Shown here piece after piece: positions 1 to 11,218 of a DNA stretch of 64,000 nucleotides. The stretch's first letter is position 1. Each line of letters begins with the position of its first letter. Position numbers and translations under genes: made by a program. The DNA is from Microbotryomycetes sp. JL201 (taxonomy: Eukaryota > Basidiomycota > Microbotryomycetes), in contig JAQYUZ010000014.1 in NCBI GenBank assembly GCA_033819885.1, positions 1 to 64,000 of the forward strand, given 5' to 3'. The notes beneath the pieces were generated by a model, which did no database searches, had not been told where the DNA came from, and saw only the letters and a list, made by a program, of their open reading frames with translations.

Positions 1-881
1 GTTACGCAGGAAGGAACATGCAAGGCACAGTCCAACACTGTGGGGCTCCAATCAAGAGAATCTTGATTGCCTACCCAAGCTGACCGGAAGCTGGAGCCCT
101 CATACAGAGACGGCAGCTGGACACCCAGCATCGGGAGAAGCGGCAACAGCGGCAAAACTTGTGACTAGGCGGTACTCTTCCGGCTGTGCAAGGTCAAAGT
201 GCGTCAAAGAACAGGGATAGCTCACCACTTAATCAGGGAAGGGGCAAATTGCTTCATGCTGGGGGCTGAGCATCCAGACCAATCTGCTTCCGATCACGGC
301 AGCTCGTTGGCTAGGGCGACGAATTGGCTGGCGAGTGCGTTGGGTGGAAATGGATTGAAGGCATGGTATCTGTCGCTGCCGATAGCTCATAGTATGCTCA
401 TAACGTAGGTGATCGATGCTCATGCTGCTCGTCATCGATGCGGTCCTGTTCCTACCTGTGTGGATTGTGATCTCCTCTGTCGGCACAAATATTTCAAACC
501 TTGCATATCCAAACGGCACCGAGCTCTCGAGAGTCATCTGCTGTTTCTAATACTGGTTGACTGATGGAAAGCGGCTTTAAACAATTGCGATGTCTTGCTC
601 GTGCGATGACGCCCAAGCTTCGTCTCCCCTCACTACAGTCCGACAGAAAGGCACTATCACGTTGAAGCGACAGTCACATCTTTAGCAGAGGCTGGGTAGA
701 TCTGCACTGAGTGCTTGTTCCCAAGCCATCGAGAGGATCGACGGACGCTGGACGACGCCGAGCGCAGAGACTGAGCAGCCGTGCCACCTTCAGCCCGAGA
801 ACCCGGGCACGCGGCTCAAGTCGCCGTCAGTCGAGGTCCTCTTGAAAACTCTCGCGTCTCCGACGGCACTGGTACGCCGCA
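1..881. other. No gene recognised; upstream region of the KH gene
   Basis: Only short open frames occur here on either strand (about 100 codons or fewer), and the longest begin at non-ATG codons. None resembles a known family and none splices into a longer consistent frame. The right part is presumably the promoter and leader of the KH-domain gene starting at 882. The left part may contain the end or leader of a gene outside the window. Confidence 0.4.
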
Positions 882-3800
882 ATGGACATTTACTCGACGA
901 GTTTCATCCTGCCTCGGAACGCCGCCGCATTTGATCTCGCGCCCCGCATCGGTTCAGACGATGCACAGCGGCGCCAACACTCGTCGACCACATCGTCGGT
1001 ATCGGGTGCGCTGCGCCGATCGTCCTCGCCGCTCAATGGCCAGGCAGCCGAAGCCGGAATCGAGCTGGCCTCATCTACGGCCGCGTACACGCAAGAGAAC
1101 GCTTCAACGGCAGCCACAACTCCTTCCGCGCACTCGGAAGACAGAACTTTGACAGCGGACCCGCGATCGCGCTCAGCGTCTGGCTCGGCAACCGCAGAAG
1201 GACCCAAAGCTCGGCCGAGTCTTGATCTAAATGACCAAATGCAGCGCGTTTGCGTAGACGCCATGGCGAAGTACCAATGCCTCGTCTCGTTCTCTCCCGC
1301 CAGCAATCAGACATCTGAATCTTCAGTCGCTGTCGCCTCGCGTGATCCACCTCGAGCAGACACACAGAGCTTGCGACTGGACGCAAATCTTGCGCACAAA
1401 TTAAATATACACGTAAGCGGCGGCTACCAGCAAGTCATGAGCGCCCGGAGTCATGTCCTCAGAGAGCATCCTTTCAAGGCGAGCACCCCTTGTGATGTGG
1501 CGAAGAGCACACTGCTGACGGTTTGCCACAGAGAAAACTCGTGGTCAAGGTTCCGCGTGCAGAGGTGCTTGACGGTAGAGGCAACGTCAAAGCAGAGATG
1601 CGACGCAGACTGGATGAGGTCGCCTCCACGACTCGGGCACATTTGGCAATCGTCGGTCAGGCTCACGCCTCCATGGGATTTGGGCTCGAAACAGAGCGTC
1701 ACGTCGAGATCGTCATCACCGGATCTTACGGGCCCGTCGAACACGCGCGCGTGCGCTTGCTCGTGATGCTCGACGAGCTAGTCAGTCGCAATCAGCTCAC
1801 AAACATCGCTTGCATTGACTGATTCCGTCTTCTCAGAGCGGACTACACTTTGAAGCGTGCGAGATTGACTACAAATTGCACAACATCATCAGCGGCCGCA
1901 AGCGCTGTGTCATACAAACAATACAGGAAGAAACCGGAACCAACATTTACTTTCCGACGCCGTTCTCGGGAGCGCTGGCTGGTCCACACTCCGCATCGGG
2001 AGGATGGGAAAACCTTGTATTCATTACAGGAGAGTTTTTCGGCGTTCAGCGAGCCCGAGACATGCTCTATCAAGTGTCGATGCACAAAGTAAGTCGGCAA
2101 GCGAGAACGATGACCACTGAATATTGACACATTCCCGGCTTTCAGAGCAAATGTATAATATCACGCGACACAGCTATGCTACCACGAAAACTAGATTGGA
2201 TGCTTCAGGATCGCTTGGACGAATTACGCCAGATTATGAACGACAATGGCACTTTTGTTAATTTCCCATCGATCGGAAGTCAAGCTAGCCTCATTTCCGT
2301 CTATGGAGACCACCGAGTGCACATTGAGAGAACTATCAGAGCCATCATGCAGATTGTGCGTGTTGCGACAGAATTTGAAAATACGTTGCTGACGAGAAAG
2401 TCTCCAGGCCTGCCAATTTTACGTTGCATCGTTCTGGCTATTGCCGATATCGTTTGACGTTTTCATGCCTCCGCCGACTGTGAATAGCGCGCAGATACCG
2501 TCTATCCTGCATCATATTGCCAACTCTTCCGGCGCCGAAGCCGTCTTCAAAAGCAACTGCTTCGAGTTCCACGGACTCGAACACGAAGTCCGTCTGGCGG
2601 TCCAGCTCGTGCTCGAGCTCGATTTTGTCAAGGTCAGTTGCGTGTATCTTCTGGATCGCAACCGCTAACACCTTTCTTAACGACCGCACGCAGCAATTTC
2701 ACAACGAGATCCGTTTCCAGATCGAGCTTGCCAATGAGCACCGCGAGTTCATCTCTGGCAAGAAGAACGGCAAGCTCAACAAGGTCATGAAACTGGCAAA
2801 CGTCAAAGTCAAGTTCGAGACGTTTAATGACTTCAACTTTCTGATCGAAGTTGCGGGCAATGGCGCGTCCGCTCTGCGCGGCTTGACGCTGCTGCAAGAA
2901 GAACTGCCTGCCGAAATTTCTTTTCATGTCCCGGAAGCGTATCACAAGCGCATCATTGGTGTCGGAGGTCGAAATATTCAACGTATAATGAAGAACTACG
3001 GCGTGTACGTCAAATTTTCAAATGCAGAAGAGTTTGCAACTCTTGGCGGCTATGCCGAGAACGAGGATAATGTTATCGCGCGCACACCGTCCAAAAATGC
3101 AATCAACCTCGACCACCTCAAGCAATCTATAATGGAACTTGTTGCGCCGCGCGACAAAGATTATGTCGTCGAAACAGTGTCTGTCCCAAGGCGCTATCAT
3201 CGCACTCTGCTAGGCGACAAAAGCATTTTCATACACGACATCGAAGCCAAGACCAACTCCATTGTTCGTTTTCCCAACAAAGAGCTCGCGAGTGACATGG
3301 TGTCCATTTTCGGACCGGAGAGCCAGGTCCACATTGCAGCACAAATGTTGCTGGATCATGTGCCTTTTGAAGCGTATGTCTATCGCTGTGTTTGTTCTAC
3401 GACTCTGCTGACAGCGATACTATGACAGAGAGCTCCGCCTTCCGCACAGTGAAGAGATGGCTGCCCTCACCTTGTCGCCAGAATGGGTCGCTTTGACTGA
3501 ACGCGTCAAGCACGACCTCAGCATCACGATTCTACCTTGGGTTGACCGCTCCGGCTCCGAAGACGAGACCATCGTGCGCTTTTGTCTCAACCGAAGCAAT
3601 GTCGATTTCTTGGCGCCGGCTCGTGACCTCGTTGAAGAGTTTTTGGTGCAGCAAGGGGTGAGCTTGGACGGAACCACCTGTCAATTCCGGAGCTGATTTT
3701 TCTTGCAGATCAAGATGTTTCCAGGGACACTGCGACCTAGGTCAGACTCGTTCGCGAATGCTTTCCCATTCTTCAACAGCAAGCTCTTGTCTAGAGGCTT

Positions 3801-4494
3801 AGGTAAGAGTCAGTCTCTTCCCCAATTTTTTTTCCTTTTTTTCTTCTCTTTTCTGAGCTGATTATCGTCAACAGACACGGACCAGCAAGAGGGTAATGAA
3901 GAGCGGACCAAACTGCGCATGGCCGCTTCCACACCTGATATCAAAGCCATATTTGACGAGGGACAGCAAGCATTTCACTCTCGGTATCGAAACGCCGCGA
4001 CAGGACAAGCGGATCAGCGCCCGGCCCAAGCAATTCATCCTGGCATCCCACACAGCCATCGTCTGCCAGTCTATGGCGGCGCACTTGCTGGGACCCAAGT
4101 CGCGCAATGGGGCTTCATGCCCTCGGCAGGGTCAGAGTTCAGGCTGGGAACCGGATCGAGCCATGCGCTCAGCCGCGCAACTGTGCCCGTATCAGGACGC
4201 CATTCGCTCGACAGCAAACTGCCGCCTGGCACTACGCTCGACAGCAGCGTGCAGGAAGAGCCCGCGTCTGTGGCTGCATCTCCTCGACCTGATCAACCTC
4301 CTTCATCAAGCGAGCACGAGAGCGTCGAGCAACAGCTTCGGCAGATTCCGGCTCGACAGCCCAGGTCGCTCGCAGGACGAGCGCAAAGTCTTGACTTGTC
4401 TGCGCATGCCACGCCAAGACGTTTCAGAGGACACCAAGCACACGAGTCTATCGACCACGTTTCTCGAACGTTCTCGAATCTTGACATGAATTAA
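882..4494 (+). CDS. Multi-KH-domain RNA-binding protein (Khd4-like), 9 exons
   Basis: Exons joined in phase: 882-1478, 1532-1780, 1837-2088, 2146-2355, 2408-2632, 2694-3373, 3429-3657, 3709-3802, 3875-4494; 1051 residues. The central 650 residues hold a series of KH-type modules. The clearest has the classical loop GVGG near residues 600-603. Others have altered loops: GRKR near 300, GKKNG near 532, GDKS near 685. The N-terminus (about 110 residues) and C-terminus (about 200) are Ser/Pro-rich and likely disordered. KH proteins bind single-stranded RNA, usually mRNA 3' regions. The architecture recalls the fungal multi-KH regulator Khd4 of Ustilago maydis, but orthology is inferred from memory of the family. 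The first intron needs a GC donor (AAG|GCGAGC). The ATG at 882 is the first in the open frame. The next gene is convergent, its stop 306 nt away. Confidence 0.85.
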
Positions 4495-4800
4495 ACGTAA
4501 ATGCCCTCACATCATGTACATCCACGAGTTGATCGCCATCATTTACCGATCAAAACACCCATACCTCGAGCTTCATTTTTGATTCCCTATTGTCTTGTGT
4601 CGATCGATCGCAACCCATCTATGATTCCCTCGTACCGTTCTTCTCACTTAGATACCCCCCCGCCATCCATCGCTATCCGAACGGACTGTAGCAGCGTGTT
4701 TCCAATATTCAGTTTTTGCACTCAGTCATTCTCGTCCGAGCAAAGTAAGCCCATGTTACCGCTGCAAAGACACCATCAAAAAAAGTTACAACAACTGCAA
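4495..4800. other. Convergent 3' intergenic region
   Basis: This 306 nt stretch lies between the stops of two convergent genes. It is pyrimidine-rich on the + strand and shows no open frame of interest. It probably holds both 3' untranslated regions. Confidence 0.5.
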
Positions 4801-7800
4801 TCATTGCCGGTAGCACTTGTCTATCTTCCGGATACTTTTCCATTGCTCCTCCCTGATCTCTGAAGCCCGTTCGATGCCGAGTTTGATACCGTGCGTGCCT
4901 GCAACGCCTACTTGATTCCCAAACGTTATCCAAGACACTTTTTCAAGCAATCTTGAACCTTTTCCACCGAGCACGATGTCGACTGCGGCTACGCAATCTC
5001 CGAGATCAAGCAACTGCTTGCCTTCGCCGACTTGGTCGTGAGCGGGAACGGCAGGTGGCAAGTCGACGTCAGGATAATTGACAGCCCGACAATCGTCTAC
5101 GCGGTCAATCACGCTTTCCGGCGGTGGTAAAAGACGTAATGGAGCGAGACCGCCGCCAGCTTCTTGCGAGACGAGGGCAGACAAGAGTAATGGCTGACAC
5201 CTTGGAGGCACTCGAGTCCCAGTCTTGTGCCTACTGCGCTCGACGACTGACTTGAGATTGGCGAGATGCGACCGATGAAGCAGCATCGTCCGAGGCAAAA
5301 GATACGGGTAGCGATCAATACCGACGACGGGGTCGAGCTCTTCCTCATAAAAGAAAGTCGCAGTGTCTCGATTCAGAGGAGGGGAGAATGCCCCTTTGAC
5401 CGATTCTGTAAACATTCCAACGATACGGACGGGATCATCGAGCCAAAATGTGACGAGTGCATTCAGAGCGGCCTGAATCACTAGTTTGTCAGCAAAAACA
5501 TCCGTCCGCTTCATCACTCAGACGCTCACTCGTTCCAGGACAATGCTATCGCTGATCAATAACACTCCTTCGGTCTTGACATGCTGTGCAATTCCGGTTA
5601 GACCGGAGTCCTGATCGAGCAAGATGCTCGGAACCTCATCATGTTCGCTTAATGAAGGGCGAGTCGAAGCCACGAGCACATCTCCGACAAGGTTTTCGAA
5701 AGAAGAATCTTTCAAGGCTGCCACGAGCCGGGGGGCCCACGTTGGTCTGTCAGGCGTTTCGAGCACGACGACCGTCACTTTGAAGTTTGCAGATGTCGTA
5801 CCGGGCAAATGCCGTTGCAATGGGTGCTCGATCATCGGAACGAGGTCAATCCATCGAATGCGCAAAAGTTGTGCCAGATTATTGAATGTTCGCCAAATGT
5901 CGCACCTCTGTCGTGACCAATGAGTCGCGTCAAGAACGGACGAATGAAAAAGGAACCCGAGACCTTCAAGTTCGTTCTGCTCAAACATCTTTTTGCGGTG
6001 AACAATGTCGGCTTCTCGTGTCGAAGTGTTTGACCGAAAAACGATCAACTCGCGGTCGCTATATACATGTGCCATTAGTCGTGAGACAGAGTGATCGTCC
6101 ACAAACAGTCTGTCGTCATCCATGTGCATCACCCAGCTGTCGCTCGAATCGCTGACGAGTGCCTCTAGCAATTTGACCGACGGCGTTGTCGAATCGGGCG
6201 TGTCGCAGAGACAGTCAAAGAATTGACGTCGAGCAAGCATGTCGGCCGGGGGTTTCGTGCAGGCTGTGCCATGCTCTCTGACGCTGGCACACTTTTCGCA
6301 CAGTGTCGCATAGTCTCCAACGACGTCTCCTTCGAGGTCAATCTCGTCTCGACTGACATTGCCTTGTCTCAGCGTCAACGCTGAAGGCGCTGCAACAAAG
6401 TGTCTGATCTTTGGATATGACTGAGCCTCGATCGAGCGCACGAAGTCGTTTGCGAACTGGGTCGATTTGAAGCGCGTGACAAGCGACACGGGCTGACCGT
6501 AGGCTCGATTTGGCTTGAACGAGTCAGTGCAAGCGTGCGCCTGCCGAGGACAATTGAGCGTGCGCTCAATGTCGAGGGTGCTCGTGTTCGGTGCCCCAGC
6601 CAGCGAAGGCGAGACGGTCGGGAACCGAGGCACTTCTGCTTGAGCGTTCTCATGGTCAAAGAAGTGAAAGAATGCGCCATTGAACGGGTTATCGGTTCTG
6701 GTGGCGATACCAAACGACCTGCAAACTTTCTACGTCAAAAAATGAGACTTGATCCCCGGCACTCTCACTGACCAATGATGGGCGATATGCACTGGTTGCT
6801 CGCCACAAATTGCTTCGCGCCTCGACCCGAACCATTGATAGTTGCAACCGCACGGTAACAGTTCGAGTTCACGAGGAAACAGCCGAAAGAACGAGTTGAT
6901 GAAGTCTTGCTCCCCCCACGTTGCAACTTTACCAACGACGCCGTAGTGGTGTACAATTGTCTGAATGTAACGCTCGACGAACTTGGTCTCGCGCATGCGT
7001 CCAAGCTGGAACAGAGCCACTCCACCGTTGACTTGGAACGTCTCAAGGTCACCTGGAAGAGTGCAAGTCTCCAGGTCATCGAGACGCTGAGCTTTTTCAG
7101 GAACTGTGCCGCATTTGAGCCCTTGAGGGAGCCGCCAATGCATGCCAATTGGCCAGCACAAATCTGGATTCAATTGGCAGGCGTCTCCGAGGTCTGGTGC
7201 CATCGAGATAATGACGTCGGCCACGGTAGGCTCGTCGTAGCACTCAGCAATGTCGCTCAGGATAGTGACATCACTGTCGAGATACATTACCGACTCGACA
7301 GACGGGTCCGTGATGATAGAAGACAAAAACATCTTGCAGTGAGCGCTTACGTGAATGTCGGGATTCGAGAATGCCAACACTGGTCTGACGAGGTCACGAC
7401 AGAGGCCGTGATCGTACAAAACAACCTTGGCAGAGAGAGATTCAAACGTCTTGAGCAGAGTCTTATGCGTTGAAACTGGCGTCACGAGATGAAAGACGAC
7501 CTTGCGCGACTTGATGAAGTGGACAGCCGATCTTATGACGGACATGGCGTGAGGCATTCTTGATTCGTCAAAAATCAGGGCCAAATGGTAGTCGTACGGC
7601 GTCAAGTCGCTTGAGCTTGCCTCTTCATTCACGGCGTTGCTTCCGTCAATCGACTCTTCCTCCTCATCATCCTGGTCCTCTTGACCGGGGTAGCGCGGCG
7701 GCGGAGCTAGCTCTGATTTTGTTGGCTTGAGCGTGCTCCATGCTTTCGTGACCGCAGGGACCGAGATGAGCGTCAAACGCGTCGTCAAGCTGTCGCAGTC

Positions 7801-10740
7801 AACCGTTTGGAGTGGATCGACCCAGACGAGGATTTGTGATCCTTTTCGGAGGTCGAGCTCATGCCTTGTCTCGGTCGTCCATTTTTGCTCAGTCGTCCAA
7901 TTGCCGAGTGTGATCCACTCGCTGACTGGTAATTCTCGATACATCAAAGCGACCCTCACGCCGTCGCCGCATGTATGCGACATCGAGTACGAAAATTCTG
8001 CGGCTACAGTCATAGCTCGAGGCGCCGTGTAGACACGCACTGCAGCAAATCTGTCGCCGTGACTATTCATGTGTGGCGTCTGCGTGTCCGCTGTGATAAC
8101 ACCGGAGCTACTGTCACGATCGTAGAACCACGCTTCATCGTAGACGACGGCTTGTCGTTCCTGATTGAGACGAGGTCCGACTTCGACCCGCTCGAAATGG
8201 TAAGACCAACCGGCCCAACCTTGAATCAGCTGGTAATCCTCAACTGAGTCTGCAAGCACGCGACTGGCTTCTTGTCGATCGACCGCGGTTCTGGCCAGCA
8301 TGATGGCGGGCGCAAGACCGAGACTTTGCACACGGTGATCGTTCAGCAGAGGGACGAGCGCGCGATAGCTAGAATCCCATGGGTCCATTGAAAATTTCTG
8401 CGGCCGTAGAAAACAAGAAAAGTCAAACAAAGATCTCGCTCGTCCAGGATGGTGCCTACCATACTGTCACGCGTCATGTCTGAGCGAACGTAGATCAATT
8501 CTTCGGGCACGACCAGTTGACGCCAACCGGCCGAAGCCAGGCGCATGTAGATCTCCCAGTCTTCGGCACCAACATCGCGATAAGTAGAAAAGCCCTCAAT
8601 CGAGTGAAACGCTTTGCGATGTATGAATATATTTCCGCTGCCGAAGCAGTTGCTCACAACGCCCGCCGACAATGACTGGCCTAGAAACCAAAATGTGCGT
8701 CGATGAGGCAGGTCGCCTTCGTGCTCCAAGGGGTTGACGTCTGACGAAAACTCGTCGAGCCATGAGGACAGAGCGTCAACGCCAGTTCGCGTCGCTACAT
8801 TGATGAGCGTTTCCACGGCGTTCGGCTTGAGAACATCGTCATCGTCGAGGAAAAACAGCCAATCGCCTTTCGCAGCGGCCGCAGCTTTATTGCGAGCTTC
8901 TCCTAGGTACGAGTTGTTGCTCCGAATGAACGTCCACCTACTCTCACCGGCAAAGTAGCGGTCCTCGATGAAGTCGAGACTCTGCACAGTTTCACTCTTT
9001 TTCGAGCCATCGTCGACAAGCACGACTTCGATATTGCTGTATGTCTGCTGATGAATAGAAGAAAGCAGTTGCGGCAAGAGCTGCGGTCGCTCATAATGCG
9101 TAATGCACAAGGTGACCAGAGCGCGTGCCGACGCCAAGGTTGGCTTTTTGTTCGCACGCAGCGTATTCATCCACAAGTGCAGATTTCTCCATTCGCGAGC
9201 AGCATTAAGGACCATAGGATGAGGCCGAACGGGCTCCCAAGGCTGGTCTTCAAGAGTCCGCGTCACGAATGCAATCTTGGCCGCCAGGTCGGCAGGGAGT
9301 GGTCTGAATGTAGCACGTTGAACGTCGTCCACGTGTATGAGCTCTGCAGATCCGCCACTGTCGCTAGTCATGAAGCGAATCGAATGAAAGATGCACTCGA
9401 GAACGGTGTTTGGAGAGTTATCCGCTAAAGCGGGTGTCAGAGCCAAGCGCGACGGCTCTTGCAGATACTTGATTGCCGTATCGCGGTCTGCGTCACGGAT
9501 GATATTGAGGTCGAATGTTGCGCCGGTCTGCGATCGGAGCTCGTCGATTGCTTGAGTAATCAAAGAGCTCACGTCGCTGTGCGTAGACGTGTCCGTGTGG
9601 TCACGACCCAGGTACGTGACGCGCTCAAATGGTGGCCAAGTGCTGGTGTCATTTTTGGTGTACAGCATCTCAAGGGCCCGGATCAGCAGGCGAGGTCCTT
9701 TGCGCTCCTCGAGGCGGCCAAAAAACACGAGCTCGGTGACAGGATGCACTCTTTTCATTTTTGAGGCACGTTGCTGGTTGACCGAACCTGAGTTGAAAAT
9801 ATTTGGAATGACGAAAGAGTGTCGAGGCACAGACCAGCCGCGCAATCGGACGTATTCGAGAATGTACTCTGATGGAGCGACGACGACGTCTGCCAGCTCG
9901 ACAGTCCATCTTTCAAAGTGCTCCAGCTCGATGCTGTACCGGTCTGACGGCAGACGCTTGTCAAGCAGGGAGGACCACGCAACATCTGGCCCGTGCAGTC
10001 CAACGACGATTAGACTTTGGTGCAGAGCGAGGCCTTCATGTCGACCGAGAGCGGAGAAGTAACCAATGCCAGTGTTGTCCGGGAAGTGGATGATGTCATA
10101 GTCGCCGTCTCTTGCGCGTAGCCATTTCCAGACTCGCACCGACGTTACAGGAGTCCACATGTGCGGCATGATCTCGCCCGACTTTTCGAGGAAGAGCAAG
10201 TCCACGCCATGCGACGCGAGGCTGAAGCAATGCCATCAAGTCAGCAAGCTCATGAGTGCATATCGCCAAGTGTCCGTACAGCGCTTTGGCATTTGCCACC
10301 ACCTGGGTCGGAAACGAGTCCTCTTCCTGGACCATGAGTACAGACACAGAAAAAGCGTCGTCTGCTCCGAGTGCGAATGCCAGCTCTGTAAATGCTGTCC
10401 CGATGCCTCCGTTCTTGTGCAGGCTTGCGAGCTCTGGCGTGACGAGCAGGCAGCGAATCGCAGCGGACGGTCGCTTTGGCAGCGATTTTGTAGTCCACGG
10501 CAGCGAAGGCCGAGGAGGCGGTGGCCTCGGGTGGTTCTGAAATCGATGGATGAGCGAGCCCCAGGCATAGTCGATGTCGGCTGCCTGCCCACGGCGCTGC
10601 AAAGCTCGTTGCCATCGCGGCGACGCAGGATGCGACCCATCAGACGCGTATCTGAGCCAGTGGACTATCGCAAATCCAACTAATCCAATCAGACATAGCC
10701 GGACGAGCCTCGATATTCTCCACCTCATCCTGAACGTCAT
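4801..10740 (-). CDS. Giant membrane-anchored polydomain glycosyltransferase (GT4-GT2-beta-GT8-GT2-like-GT64-like), 5 exons
   Basis: Exons on the minus strand: 10740-10280, 10221-8460, 8397-6773, 6718-5530, 5472-4801; every junction closes in phase, giving 1902 residues. A short basic N-terminus and one hydrophobic helix (about 12-30) predict a type II Golgi or ER anchor. A GT4-type unit (about 99-470) opens with a GGIGT loop near 115 and carries GRLEERKG at 322-329; the usual E-x7-E is D-x7-E (421-429). A GT2 unit follows (520-741) with VDDGS near 556 and DDDD at 613-616. Residues 790-960 are beta-rich and sandwich-like, then an acidic linker. A GT8/LARGE-like unit (1011-1283) has the metal motif DSD at 1115-1117. 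A further GT-A-like unit (1361-1590) carries DDD at 1483-1485. The last unit (1595-1902) follows the GT64/exostosin layout, with SDS (1672-1674) where DxD is expected. It plausibly builds a heteropolymeric glycan; donors and acceptors are unknown. Confidence 0.85.
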
Positions 10741-11218
10741 ACCCGTCCGCCTCCTGGTGTTCTTGCTCACATTCACTGCGTCGGCATTGTACCCGTCTGC
10801 ACCTTCCCTGTCGTCCAAGCCTCCCCAGCTGGCTCTCCGAGCGTGCTGCGCCGAGTTACGTGGCCGAATGATGGTCGGATGAGCAAAACCAGTCACGACA
10901 AGTCCGAAATGCGTAACATGCAAAGCAAAGCAGCGAAGCAGTCAAAAGAAAGCATCATTGCAACACATCAACATTGCCAAGACGAGCGCTACACCAAGAA
11001 AAGCAGCGCAAGTATCGCCTCGTGCCTACGTCAACTTGATACGTCGCTAAGTTGGCCGCGCAGCAGCAGTATGTAGGCGCCGGCCGCACCGCGCTATCAA
11101 CACCAAACTGCCCTGCGACGCGTGCGTTTGAATGTACCGGCAAAGCGCGCTGTCCAAGACAGCCGTGCAGGAGCGAGAATATTCGAAAAGTTGACCAGAT
11201 CTTGGGCGTCGTGACCGC
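10741..11218. other. Intergenic: glycosyltransferase promoter and SMG6 3' end
   Basis: This 478 nt stretch lies between two minus-strand genes. It should contain the 3' untranslated region of the SMG6-like gene and the promoter of the giant glycosyltransferase. Open frames here are short antisense shadows or begin at non-ATG codons. Confidence 0.5.
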
